In this document: one piece after another, positions 1-11,442 of the stretch
Layout: every line of letters begins with the position of its first letter
How positions within the stretch are numbered: the first letter of the stretch is position 1
Origin: Cloeon dipterum
Taxonomy: Eukaryota > Arthropoda > Insecta > Ephemeroptera > Baetidae
DNA length: 64,000 nucleotides
Assembly: GCF_949628265.1 (NCBI RefSeq)
Contig: NC_088786.1
Coordinates: 37,593,681-37,657,680, forward strand
Reading direction: 5' to 3'
Translations under genes and position numbers: made by a program
Notes under the pieces: model-generated
The model's input: the letters and a program-made list of their open reading frames with translations, nothing else
The model's database searches: none
What the model was told of the DNA's origin: nothing

Positions 1-404
1 GACTATAAAGCTGGCGGCGGCCACAAATGCTTTCGCAATAAATGTTGAAGTCTTTTTTCTCTGCGACGCTCACCCTATATTTCTCCTACACTATATTTTC
101 AGCTTACTTCTCCAAAGGCGGACGCCTGCTCTGATGATTGACTGCCTTCCAATTTACTTCCTAATCACAGGGAAAAAAATCTAATGCTCACGTGTGCTTG
201 CTTTTGTCTTTGAAGTGATCTCAGGGGTGTTTTACTTAATTTAGGACTGTATTTGGCTATCGATATCTTCGTTCAGAGTTAATAACTGCCACAAAAAATT
301 AAAGGCCTTTAAAGCTGGGAACAGTGGCCAATTATCGCAGTATAATTGCAGTTTGAAGTAATAGGATAGCAGCACTATATATTTCTGATTTCTCCCTCAT
401 TCAG

Positions 405-540
405 CGCGCTCGCCCGCATCAAGCGGCGTCAAGTGACACTTTGCGCTAAAAGTGGGAGCGACCAGCAACCAATTGAACCAATCAGCGCACTCGCTCGTGT
501 CACGTGACCAGATCTTCTCGCTGGAAAGAGCATGAAATGT
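405..540. repeat. Dispersed GC-rich CCAAT/E-box repeat, copy 1 (family G)
   Basis: The first 1.1 kb holds no gene I can support. This block has motifs seen again near 26.5 kb and 39.8-40.2 kb: AACCAATCAGCGC, CTCGCCCGC, TCACGTGA and GCGAGAGCATG (the last in variant form here). It is AT-poor against AT-rich flanks. It could be a promoter-derived or non-autonomous repeat; I see no coding potential. Confidence 0.45.
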
Positions 541-1119
541 ACTCGCTTATTTCTCTAACCCCTTTTCGTATTTGGTTCTGACTTAATGTTAAAGTTCAGA
601 TCTTCGGCTTCCCATTGGTACCGGCAAAATCTTTTAATTGCCCAGCGAGAGCTTTTCGAGGAGCGATCACGCGGGGACATTTAACATGGCGAGCATAGGA
701 GAAAAAAAGCAGCGCAGTTCTACAGCCCAGCCCAATGCCTACTGCGTCACTTTATTTTTACACTTTAGTTTTAATTTTGCTTACTTGCTGTTTACATGTA
801 TATCTATTGCTGGGGACGATGTTTTAAAACAATCAAAATCGCATGATTTATATGACACAAATTTTTGTATTTTGCCTGACAATGTTCTTAGGGGGTGGGA
901 CTGCTTTCTTATCTAACTAGTATACACTTTTACCATGAACTCCTTCCACTTAATACTAATAAAATCGTCTGAATCGAGAGCTAGTGGCAATGCTTCCGCT
1001 CTATACCTTTATTTCGAATCATGTGATACAAATTTTAATCTCGATAATTGCCGAGTGCCTGATTTAATATAAAATATCGAAAAATATTGGCTCACCACCA
1101 GAATTGAATGGATTTACAA

Positions 1120-3992
1120 CTAGTTAGGACGAATCACGGATGAAATAGCTTTCTGCAATTCAATTAAGGAAGTCACAGTCATCGTTTCTCTTTCTTCTCT
1201 GAGTCTCAACAATAGGAATGTCTTGAGGTTCTGCAGGATCTTGCGATTATTAATTGAGCGTATGACATCATTGTTGTCATGCAAATCAAAGTTGTTGGCT
1301 TGAATGAAGAGTTTTTCCAGCAGCGGCGCACGCAAAATTATTGAGAAAGAGATCGCATCGGAATTACTGCAATTAAAATGTAAATATTTTCAGGCATAGG
1401 CTTATAGGAGAGCTCGTAAAATTTGCGCATTTTTTAGACTGTCCTTTAGACTTAACTGTAGATTTTAATTACGCCTGGCTTCAGCAAAAAATATTAACTG
1501 AACAAAGACAGACACATATTATAGGATGGAGATTGACGAAAATTTTAAGCACACCAATCGATTCTTGAGGGTCAAATTAGATAAGGTGGACATTTTTCCG
1601 ACCAAAAAGCCAAGCGCGCAGTGAGAACTTTTTCCCGCCAAAATAATATCAACGAATATTAGAGAAGTGCGCATGCGTCAGAGCTGGCTGGATGTGACAA
1701 GGAAGTCATTCTGCAAAACAACCTCAAACCTGCTATGACGCATGCGCACTTCTCGTTCATTTTGTTTTGGCGGGAAAAAAGTTCGCACGTCACGCTGCAC
1801 TTTTTGGTCGCACTTTACCTAATTCGACCCTCAAGAATCGATTGGCATGCTCAGAAACTTCGTCAAAGACGGCAATTAAAATAGTTTGTCTAACAAGTCA
1901 CAATTTTGGACAAGTTTCAGCTTCCTAATGAGCTTATATCTATGGCTTTTAGTTTTTCTACATGCACCTGTCCGATTCGGAAAAATCCTTTTGATTTAAT
2001 GAATTTGAACCGTTAATTTTTTCTTTTAAATTTAAAAAGCAGTACAAACTATAAAATCCTATAAATATTTACAGACTTTCCTTATACCTGTGTGAATTAA
2101 TCCACTCGAAGCTTTTCAGTCGTTGCATAACCTCAACAGGCTTAGGTACCTGATTCCAAGGCGAAAATGAGGTGTTAATTAAGGTCAACGCCTCCAGATT
2201 AGAACACCAGGCGAAAACCTTGTCAAAGGACATCTTCTCCTTAATGGCCACTTTTTTTAGCGTCAGATCTTGAAGAGTTTGTCCGTTTCTCTTCAAAAAG
2301 CACTTCAAAACGTGTGCCGATTTTCCATCGCAACAAAAATCGGCGTACTTCACTTCGGGAAAGTGCGGAAACTCGTGCAGTTTTTCTTTTCCCTCAAGAA
2401 AACCCGAATCACACTGAAATTTACCACAATGATAATTTGTATTTTAAGATTAAGCAACTTATTCTTACCTTGATATCCGTAACTTTGGTGAACCCTTGCA
2501 CCAAACTAAAATGAGTATTTTCCCTTGGTTCAAAATCCAACACGACAGTGCATCGCGCAGAATCAGTCGTCTTTTGGGCATCTTTTTCCAACTCCATGCC
2601 CAGTCGCATTTGATGCAACTTAATTGCGTTGATTTTGATGTACTTGAAGCTTTCGCTAAAGGTGTCGCTCATGGACGGCTCGACGTCAATTTTAATCCAA
2701 TTCGCTCTAACGCTCTTCAATTTCTTGCATTTGTACAAGCAATCAGAAAATCCGGATAAGGGGACGATTACGTCTTCGATCACAAGGATGGCCAAGTTCT
2801 TTAGCCGAATAATCGAGTCCGTTTCTCGTTCTCCTAGTAAATGTTCCAGTAAAGGTGGGCTGAAGATTCTTAACTCCGTCAAATTTGGAGTATTTGACCC
2901 AAGACAACCGATCAACTGAAAAATTAGTGATATAATAAATTAATTTGTATATATTAATAAATTTACTTCTCGGAAGCGCGAGCTGGACAGGGTTCCAGTT
3001 GGGCAATAGATGTGCGTCAGGTCAGAGGTGTCCAATTTTGTGTATTTCGTAGAGTTGATTAGAAAAGGAAGAGATGCCCAAAATTTGTCGATGTGATTCT
3101 CTAAAAAGTCGCATGTTAAATGATGATTTGGTGCCATCTTCCAAAATTCTTCAAGTTTTTTCAAGCGAATGGTGGGAACTGAAAAATTAAATAAATAAAT
3201 AAAATCGACCATGATCGACGATCCAGATTTTGAAGTTGATAGATGGGAACATTTTTTTAACGCCAACACCGGGGTCTGGGTGGCGATCTGTGTTCATTCC
3301 CGCCCGGTCAGAAGGAAGTATGGCGTTGAAATTTATAAATGTTTTAATATTCGCCTATTTTGAAGCTGCGCAGTAAACTTGTGCGCATCTGAAGCATGCG
3401 CAGTATGTTTAGATCGCTTTCTAATCTCACAGGAAGACTAAAACTCATTACTGCGCATGCGTGACCTTGATTAGAACCTTCTGCGCAGTCGAAATTCCCA
3501 TCGGGACCAAGGTTGAGATCTGTGTTTGTTCCCGCCAGTTAGATTAAGTCATTATGGCGTGGAAATAATGGAGACCAATGAGGAGACAGTTTAGCGGCCA
3601 ATCAGAAGCGTCGAAAAAGAGGCGCGCCGACCTAAGAATTACATTCCCGCGTATTTTGTTGCATTTCTAATAGCCTGACGTGCCATCTAACGGTCGATTT
3701 GCTAATTACTGGGCCAATCAGCTGTTAGTAAATAAATAAAAACAAAAAGATTTAAATTTCCCGCCGTACTCTTCCGGACGCCATGTTTGCGCGTCGCGTT
3801 AATCCGGCCCCCCGGTGTGTTGAACGCATTTTAAAGTAAGCCCAACGCGCAAAAGACATATGATTTCGATATCTCAGCAAAACTTTGTAAATTACCAATA
3901 GCGCGTCTCGCAGAATTCTTGTCGTATCTGTCGATGTTTTCAAACACAACTTCGGTGGCCAGGTCCACTAAGCTGAGCGCCATCTCATCTAT
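1120..3992 (-). CDS. LRR-like family protein, member 1 (LRR1), about 439 aa
   Basis: Five coding exons read on the minus strand: 3992-3896, 3178-2967, 2915-2469, 2413-2088 and 1366-1120 (stop). All splice phases agree. If translation starts at the ATG of MALSLVDLATEVV in the first listed exon, the total is 440 codons. The product has a short helical N-terminus (FENIDRYDKN), a conserved block (HHLTCDFLENHIDKFWASLP), then repeated leucine-rich strand/helix segments such as NTPNLTELRIFSPPLLEHL. This pattern is typical of LRR (ribonuclease-inhibitor-like) solenoids, as in F-box/LRR proteins, but no certain F-box is visible. Paralogues lie at 5.6-8.4, 12.0-16.1 and 59.0-62.1 kb. Unlike LRR2-4, its exon-2 donor is a normal GT, and the ATG-only first exon is not preserved: the matching site near 4168 reads AACAAAAGGTAAT without ATG. 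Function unknown; probably cytosolic, as no signal peptide is seen. Confidence 0.7.
1535..1864. mobile_element. Fold-back MITE, family E copy 1
   Basis: The terminal inverted repeats begin GACGAA and contain CAATCGATTCTTGAGGG at the left end, mirrored as CCCTCAAGAATCGATTG at the right. Inside, TGCGCATGCGTC and TTTTGGCGGGAAAAAAG also occur in inverted pairs. There is no ORF. It sits in the last intron of LRR1. A second copy lies at 48980-49331 in a lectin-gene intron. Non-autonomous DNA element by structure; superfamily not determined. Confidence 0.7.
3255..3830 (+). repeat. Family B dispersed repeat, copy 1 (partial plus full monomer)
   Basis: Contains the family B motifs GCTGCGCAGTAAACTTGTGC, ACTGCGCATGCGTGAC, CTTCTGCGCAGTCGAAATT, GGCCAATCAGAAGCGTCG and GTGCCATCTAACGGTCGATT in that order. 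A truncated monomer precedes it at 3255-3330. The end, about 3772-3830, carries a different short motif (GGACGCCATGTTTGCGCGTC) that reappears in the terminal repeats of the 54.3-56.3 kb element. No coding content. Located just upstream of LRR1 exon 3, within its long intron. Confidence 0.65.
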
Positions 3993-4782
3993 CTGCAAGA
4001 AAATATCACAAATCAAGTTTGTGTTTTGACCTTGGAGCGAAAATCACGGGCAGCAGGATCATTCTAAATAAAATATTTAATTAGATTTATATTAAATGGT
4101 CGAGAGAAAAATAGCCATAACAACAGTTAAAAATGTTAAATTTCAATGGAGCCCACGTTTTTATTACCTTTTGTTCTGTTCTTTATGAAGAGATCAGCTT
4201 GTGCTGGATAGAGAACGTCATACGTCATACAAGAAGCGAGTGAGAAGAAGAAATAGGAGAAATAGCAACATCGACAGTCACGCTACTTTGGAATGCACAG
4301 TGAAATCACTCACACCAGCCAACAACATATAGCGATAAGAGAACCAGGTGGATAATACCTTAAACTCGGGCTTTTTATTATAAAATTTAATCAGGATTAA
4401 TTTTTTGTGGCGAAATAGCCCTAAAAACGCTGTTAAATAAAACTAAGTTCCTTTTGGCTTTGGTGAAATACTGAAAATTTATTTAAAAAAACACAGTCAG
4501 GGTTGAGAGTTGGCAACCATACACGACAGGCATCAGCTGAAAATATTACTAAAATTTATTCTTCATCATACGCTCAGCTGTAAATTCGTTCCATCAAAGA
4601 ATTAAGCCATACAGACACAAAAAATTAACTTTCTTTTTAAGAAACCTATTATGCTATTATTTAACTCCCTCAGTCTGAAAATTACTAACGCTGTTTTGCC
4701 CCGAAAATAAATCCGTCTAGCTGATGTGAGCGCCATGCAGTTTCCGCTGCTGCTTGCATTCTTTCGTTTGTACCGTTTCCGC

Positions 4783-5270
4783 CGGTCAGAAGTCAATATG
4801 GCGTCTAAATCATGGAGGCCAATCAGGAGACAGTCCGCAGCGGCCAATCAGAATAAGCGTCGAAATATAGATGTGCGGAGCTAATAATTTCATTCTCGCG
4901 TATTTTGTTACATTTCCATTAGCCTGGTGTGCCATCTAATGGTCGATTCACCAATTAACAGAGGCTAAACAGCTGTTTGTAAAGAAATTACATTGGAATT
5001 TTACATTGAGCCCATTTTGGAGCTGCGCAGTAAACTTGTGCGCATCTTAAGCATGCGCAGAATATTCAGATCGCTTCTAAATCTAACAGGGACGCTGAAA
5101 CTTATCACTGCGCATGCGTGACCCAAATGAAAACCTTCTGCGCAGTCGCAATTTACACCGAGGGTCAGGCGACGTTCTGTGTTGGTTCTTTGTCGGTCAG
5201 AATTCAATATGGTGGCGAAATAATGGCGGCCAATCAGGAAAAAGTCCAGCGGCCAAGAGTTGCATGCCTA
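4783..5270 (+). repeat. Family B dispersed repeat, copy 2 (one and a half monomers)
   Basis: The same ordered motifs as copy 1 (CCGCCGGTCAGAAGTCAATA, CAATCAGGAGACAGTCC, GCGCAGTAAACTTGTGCGCA, GCATGCGTGACC). The 4.2-5.6 kb gap between LRR1 and LRR2 holds no other recognisable feature. ORFs here are short and run through the repeat. Confidence 0.6.
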
Positions 5271-5604
5271 AAAAGATTATCTGCATGCTTTTGGCCAATG
5301 CATGAGATGGTGGGATTGAGTCACGTGACTGCTGGAACTGCCTGTGCTTCACTGCTCTTGCTGAATATGCGCAGATGTCTCTACTATCGCCACTCTCACC
5401 TGATCCAGTTGTTGCTTTCTTCCCAGACAAAAAGGGGAATTTTCGTACTTAATAGACTAACGTACGTTTGTAGGTCAACTCGTGCACTTTCATTTGACAC
5501 CAATCTGGGCGTGGGTGCGTGGGTGGTATCAATAATTTGACACAGAGTATTCTCGTTTATAATTTTGCAATACTCAGAGATTTTATTGAAAAAAAACTTG
5601 GTGA

Positions 5605-8381
5605 TTATACAGAAATCACGGAATCAATTGCGTTTTTCAAATCCTTTAAAGGATCATAGGAAAATGATACTCTTCTTTTCTTTTTATAGTCTGTGTTCCG
5701 TCGCTGATCAACCATCTCAAATTTCTTGAGATTCCGCAAGATTTCACATCTCTTAATCCGAGCAATGACGGTGGCGTTGTCGCTGAAGTCAATTTTGGGT
5801 AGGTTAATGTAGATCTCTTCCAGGAGTGGTGCTGACAAAATGCTCGAAAAAGCGACTGGATCAGTAGAACCACTGCAATGGTTAATAATTAATAACGTTC
5901 ATTTAAACGAAAAATTGAGTTGGGATAAAAAACTCTCCTTGGAAAATAAAATCTGCACATTTCCTTGATTAAATTACTTCATTCATTGAGTAAACTTATA
6001 TCCTGCCTTCATCAATTAAAGCAGGAATACAGAAAAATCTTTGTTTTATTAAAAAGCTAGACCTTTGCTCAGTGAAATTTAAAAATAGGGCCATGAATTT
6101 AATTTTTAGAGTGTTTGAGAATTAATCGAATTAATAGTATTCTTGCCTATATAAATGTCTCCATTCAAATCGTTTCAGTCTGCGCATCGCTTCAACAGGT
6201 GCGTCGTTTCCAGTCAAATTGGAACGACACAGTTCCAACGACTCCAGGTTAGGGCATGACCTAAAAATCTCGTTAAAAGTCACGTTCTCCTTGGCGTCGA
6301 TGCCATCAAGAACCAGTTTTTGAAGGGTCTTCCCGTTTCTCTTCAAGAAACACCTTGCGTGTGCTGATGTCCCTGGGCAAGATAGCGTGGCAAATTTCAC
6401 TTCCGGAAAATGCGGAAACTCGTCCAATCTTTCAACGTTCTCCAGTTCCGTGGACGAAAACTGAAAGGATAAATATTGTTTTGAGATGTTACAATATTTA
6501 ATCAATATATATTCACCATAATTTCCGTGAGTTTAGTAAAACCTCGCACCAAATTTATCTGGGCAACTTTCTTTGGTGCAAGAATCAATTTAATATATCG
6601 CCCGACACCTTGAAATACTGGGAACGTTGGCAATGTAGATTCCAATCTCAGGTTTAGTTGCCTTTCGTGCAAATCTAACGCATAAATTACGATGAACATA
6701 AAGGTGTCTTTGAAGGCGTCGCATGATGGTTCAACGTCAATTACAACTTGAGAAACATTGATTTTCTCTAATTTTTCGCATTGGTGCGTCAATTCCGATA
6801 ATCCTGAGAGCTGCACGCAAATATTCTCAATAATCAGCGTTTTTAAGTTCTTCAGCTGAGCAATCGAGGCTAATTCTCTTTCCGCCAGTGAATGTTTCAG
6901 GTCGCGTGGACTGTAGATTATTAATTCCTTCAGATTAGGTGTGTTCGAGGCCAAACACCTAATTAACTGAAAATATTTGTTTGCAATTAGATCAATTAAT
7001 TAAAAATTGCACACATTATGTATTTTTTTATCACCTCTTGAAAGCGGGAATTTGACAAGGTAGAGGATTTGCAACGCATTCCTGTTAAATCGGAGGTGTC
7101 AAAATTTATGTATAACAGCGAGTTGATCAGGCAAGGCAGAGTTGCCCAAAGTTTGTCGATGTGATCATTCCCCTTGCCGTCACAATGCAAATGGTGGTTC
7201 TTTGCCTCATTCCACATAGCATCTAATTTATTCGATCTTATAGTTCCTGAAAATTTAAATAAATTTTGCAATTAGATTCTATTCTGAAGAGTAGAATATA
7301 TTTTTGGCAATGAAGTAGAGAGTTGCGTATCATTAATTATTGACCATTCACCAGTTGCATAAACCCTAAGTGTTCGAAGCCGCCAACAGATGGCGTTACC
7401 GTAGACTTTCGATTCTATGGCACTTTCGCTGCGATTTCAGACTCAATCTAGCTACTGTGCATTCCTCAATTAATTTGCTATTTTTTGACGTGCTGAAAAC
7501 CAAAATCGGTTCAGCCAATCGCCGTAGAATCGTGAAAAACTATTTTTTGAAATAAAAAAAATCTTTTCCAACGTTTCTACGGCGAATGGCTGAACCGATT
7601 TTGGTTTCCAGCACGTCAAAAAAAGCAAATTAATTTAAAGAAACAAAATAGCAAGATTGAGTCTGAAATCGCAGCGGAAATGCCTTAAAACCGCTTAAAA
7701 CAAATTTTTTAAGAAAGTCTGTGGTTGCGCCATCTGTTGGCGGCTTTAATTAATAACTAAGGGTTTATGCAATTAGTCAATTGACTGAGATTTTGAAACT
7801 ATGCTTCATTATTTAGTTTTCATTCTTTGTTTTTTATAGAACACAATAATATGAAATGGTCAAAATATTATTAACTTAAACATCGAATCCGATATGACTG
7901 TGAGTTTTCTATTGAGAGAAATCAAAAGAGATAAATTTATTGGATAGAAATACTTGCCTAAAAACAGTTTAACACAGTTCTTGTCGTAGCAATCGATGTT
8001 GTCCAACACGGCGTCAACGGATATTTGATATAGGCTGCGTATCACCGTCTGTAATTTAATAGTAATTAATAATTTAATTGTTTTCGGCCTTCAGGGTATA
8101 ACGTTTTGCCTGCGGCACCCACAACGAAATTCCCTGTTCACATAAGCAGCACATATACGTGGCAAGAGTTTTAGTGTTTTTATCCTCATTTTTTTTTGTA
8201 ATTAATTGATCTCTCCAACAGGTGTGCATTTTACGATGAAAATTCGGTCTATTTAATTGTTTTCCGCTGCTTTGTTTCCTTTTAATTAACAATACATAAT
8301 ATTTTGGACTAAAATGAGAATAAACAATTAATAATAATAATATCAAACTCAAGTGCGAGTGCTAAAAACTCTTCTTACCAT
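5605..8381 (-). CDS. LRR-like family protein, member 2 (LRR2), 445 aa
   Basis: Six exons on the minus strand: 8381-8379 (ATG only), 8048-7958, 7246-7035, 6966-6517, 6460-6147 and 5872-5605. They sum to 446 codons with every phase consistent. Exon 1 contributes only the start codon: the ATG is followed directly by the donor GTAAGA, as in LRR4. The product has an N-terminal helix (LYQISVDAVLDNIDCYDKN), the family block HIDKLWATLPCLINS, leucine-rich segments (NTPNLKELIIYSPRDLKHSL, ELASIAQLKNLKTLIIENI), a DEFPHFPEV motif, and a closing SSILSAPLLEEIYINLPK segment. Exon lengths match the paralogues (212 nt exon 3, 450 nt exon 4). Donors of exon 2 (GCAAGT) and exon 5 (GCAAGA) are GC rather than GT. 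A fold-back element occupies intron 2. Function unknown; LRR solenoid, probably protein-binding. Confidence 0.75.
7345..7780. mobile_element. Fold-back MITE, family A copy 1
   Basis: Outer arms read CCAGTTGCATAAACCCTAAG and, inverted at the other end, CTAAGGGTTTATGCAA. The next segment, GCCGCCAACAGATGG, is mirrored as CCATCTGTTGGCGG. The centre also pairs: CCAAAATCGGTTCAGCCAAT with its complement. The whole 430 bp can fold into one long hairpin. It lies in LRR2 intron 2. Four further copies are in the window. Confidence 0.8.
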
Positions 8382-8465
8382 TTTTGTTACTTGTGCAGGG
8401 CAGCGAGACACACATGTAGAGATGGAGCGAGGGCGAACACACGACTGCGATACTCCTTGCTTTTA
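8382..8465 (-). promoter_or_regulatory. Conserved promoter/5'UTR block of LRR2
   Basis: Upstream of the LRR2 ATG, read on the minus strand, GCAGTCGTGTG is followed by a pyrimidine-rich CCTCGCTCC stretch and then CAAGTAACAAAA directly before ATG. The same order appears before LRR3 (16092-16165) and LRR4 (58930-59005), so the core promoter and leader were duplicated with the genes. CAGT near the start resembles an arthropod initiator; the start site itself is inferred. The remaining sequence up to 9.46 kb shows no gene. Confidence 0.45.
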
Positions 8466-9461
8466 GGGGCTTATTATCTGTGTGCGTGAATCATCATGTT
8501 GGCTTGTGGTAATCCTGGCAGCGGCCTCAAACCTCAAACGCAATGAATGGTGACATCTCTACTACTTCTCTCCTCTTTCTGTGCGACGCTCCCCCTTATT
8601 CTCCTCCCACGCTGCTTCTCTACCTGCATTCCGACGTGTCTTTGTGATTTATTCAATGACAAACGCTCGCTCAAATTCTTTCCTCTTAAAGTCGCATATA
8701 GTCTGCTTCACGCATTTAACCATCCACAAATATCTGTGTAGCATTTTTCGATCCATCAACTGATATTCTTGTTCCTGCATCAACCTTCCTTTTGGCCTAC
8801 ATAAAAAAGTTTTTCAAAAGCAGGAAAATGTTTTCAAAAAAGGAAGAGAATGGATATAATTAATTGGTCACGTGACCAACCCCGCAATCTCATTGGCCAC
8901 AAGAGCATGCACGCGTAGGGGGCGTAACCGAAGGAATACAATAATTATGGTTGCGTGGATTGAATGAGCCAGGCAAGAGTGCACTGCTCGCCGTTCATAG
9001 GGTGGTTCCGATCTTTTCCCATGTTAAATTGTAAGTATTTCTAGCTGATTTTTTTTTTTTTTGTCAGAATCACTGAAACTATCCGGCGCTCACCCGCACC
9101 TAGATTGGTTTAGAGAGCTTTTAGCAGAGAGAGGCGGACATGGGATCTGCTCCTGCTGCACTCCCAGCCTCGCCTCTCTCTGGTAATAAGCTCTTGGCAG
9201 CCTTTCGGTGAGAGAGACACCCGGTTAGCTAGGGCCTAGGAGATAATCTGGTTTATTTTAATAATGTTTTCTCTCGTGACTTGAAAAGCATGGCCAATCC
9301 TGAAAGCGCATTTGTTGTAATTCGATTGCTGCCCGTTAACAAGAATAAAATAACTTTGCGATTAATTAACGTCACTTTTTCTTTCTCATGTGTTTGAAAG
9401 GTTAATTAGTACGAAATTCTCCAATTCAGAGCTTTATTGCTATATATTTTACGAACGAGAT

Positions 9462-11442
9462 TTATTCATGGTCACCTTCGGCTACCGTTTTTTGCTGCTG
9501 CCGCTTCTTCTTTTTGAACCAACTACTCATCTTGCCCTTCTTAAACTGCTTTCGCACTGGCAGAGGAGCTCTCTTCAGACTGGAGTAGATGTTCTCCTCT
9601 GGAGGCAAATGCAGATTCAGATTTTCCCTGATCATCTCCAATTGAGCCTTTCTTTCCTGCTGAATGTTCACATCGCCCGCCATCTGCTCAATTTCAGCTT
9701 TTCCATCAGTCATCAGCTGGGAGAGTTCTTGCATCCGTTGCACCACCTTGCTGTGTTCTGCCTGCAGTTGTGCCTCGGCTTCTTTCATTTTATTCAATTC
9801 ACTCTCCAGACGATCAAGATTGCTCTGCATTGTTTTATTTTCCGCGATGCTTGCAGCTTCTTTATTGCGGAGCCTGTTCGTCTCCTGCATCAGTTGTTTT
9901 ATGTCGGTCATGAGCTGAGTCCTGTTTGCCTTTTTCTCTTGATCCCTGCGTTTGATTTCCTCGATTTCAGTCAGAGTGGATTTTTCCTCTTCTTTCCATG
10001 CGTTTCGCTCCCTGATTACTTCATTCAGTCGAACTTGCAGCTTTTTGCGATCTTCGTTTCTCCTGGTCAGCATTGCTCGCAAGTCGGTCATCTTAAATAA
10101 AAAAAACATTTCAAATTATTCATACTATCTTGGTAAATAAATAACACGGCTGAATAAATTTTTGAATTTAAGAAACAACGGGAAAAATTATGTCCTGCTT
10201 TAGGTGTTTTGCTTTAAACGAGAATACATACTTTTCCGTGTACGATGTTTTAGAACATGAGTTTTCAGAGGTTACCTCCAGTAGAGTTTTTTAAAGAGAA
10301 ATAAAACCAAAGAAATAAAACTTCACCTTTCTCTCTGAATCTCTACGCTCAGCATCCAAACTTTCGCATATTTTCTTTGCCTCGTCTCTGTTTTTGCGCT
10401 TCTCCGCCAGGGTCTTTTCCATATTTTTCAGCCCCTCCTTCGCCTCCTTCATATTTTTCTGCAGCTTTGTGTACTGTGCCTCCAAGATGGTGGCATCTTC
10501 TGAAATAATTTTATGATTTTCTTCCAACGCCCTCTTTTTGGCAGCAGCTTTCTCAACGCTGTGTTCCAAGGCTGAATTTTTTTCGTTGTATTCCTTCTCC
10601 AACAAACGCTTCTCAGCCAATGCCTTTTCGATGAGCATGATTCGTGAATTTGCTTTGTCCAGTTCGAGTTGCTTCTCTTCTAATTGCTTTTTACTCAAGT
10701 TCGCCTGCTTCTCGCACGACTTCATTTCAAATTCGTATCCAACTCTGCGTTTCTTCTGCTGCTCAATGTGGGTGGTCAGCTTCAATGATTCCTCTTTCAC
10801 TGATTCCAACTGCTGCTTGCTAGCTTCCACCTCCTTCTCGAATTTGGCAAGCTCATTCTGCTGCTTCGCAAGACTGGTCTGGAGTTCACTTTTCACTTTC
10901 AATTTCTCGTCCATTTTTGCTTCAGCTTTTTTCAGCTCGGTCAGATTGGTCCGCTTTTCCCTCAGGGCGTCTTTTGACTCCTTGATGCTTTCGTTCACAC
11001 TCTCCTTGGCGCTCTGAAGCTCCAGGCTGTGCTCCTCAAGCGCTCTGAGCTGCTTTTGGCTGGCTGTGACCTCTTGGTTCAGCTTCACGCTGCTCTCCTT
11101 AAGTTTGGCGATCTCGGCTTTCATTTGCTTAGCGAAGCCCTCCATGCTGTACTTCTCGTTTGCCAAAGCTGTCTTCTTGGAGCGGATCATGTTGATCTCA
11201 GCCTCGATCAAATTCAAGTAGGTCGCAACGTCTGCCGACTTGCCAAGTGTCCCCTGCTTCAGGTCTTTATTCTTGCTCGTTTTCGGAACTGCCGCTAGAG
11301 ATGCGTTTTCCCTCGGCCCTGTTTGTGTAGAGAGCAACTCGTTCCGACTACCTGCGAACTTCATGTCTGGCAGCTTCGAAACGCGTTCCAACACTACCTT
11401 ATCATTGACTTTGATTACCTTTTTGTGAATCAAACCGTCCAT
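9462..11442 (-). CDS. Long coiled-coil protein, 581 aa, function unknown
   Basis: Two coding exons on the minus strand, 11442-10327 and 10091-9462, joined in phase 0 (donor GTGAAG, acceptor TTTAAG). The ATG (MDGLIHKKVIKVNDKVV) follows an intron acceptor (GTTCAG) by one base, so a non-coding first exon probably lies upstream. After about 85 residues of Ser/Lys-rich head, the protein is almost continuous heptad coiled coil (for example LEKEYNEKNSALEHSVEKAA and QLQAEHSKVVQRMQELSQLM). A short loop with PPEENIYSSLKRAPLPVRK follows, then a very basic end (SSWFKKKKRQQQK). No enzymatic or membrane segment is seen. The design suits a structural or scaffold protein of cytoskeleton, centrosome or chromosome, but I do not recognise the family. 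The 560 bp between it and LRR3 holds no gene. Confidence 0.7.

Noticed and set aside
638-916. 92-codon frame at the left end
   Set aside because: No homology, no splice or promoter context, AT-rich second half; not distinguishable from chance.
9000-9250. Possible small nuclear RNA or tRNA upstream of the coiled-coil gene
   Set aside because: A GTAAGTATT word and a T-run are present, but no conserved snRNA boxes or cloverleaf could be formed.
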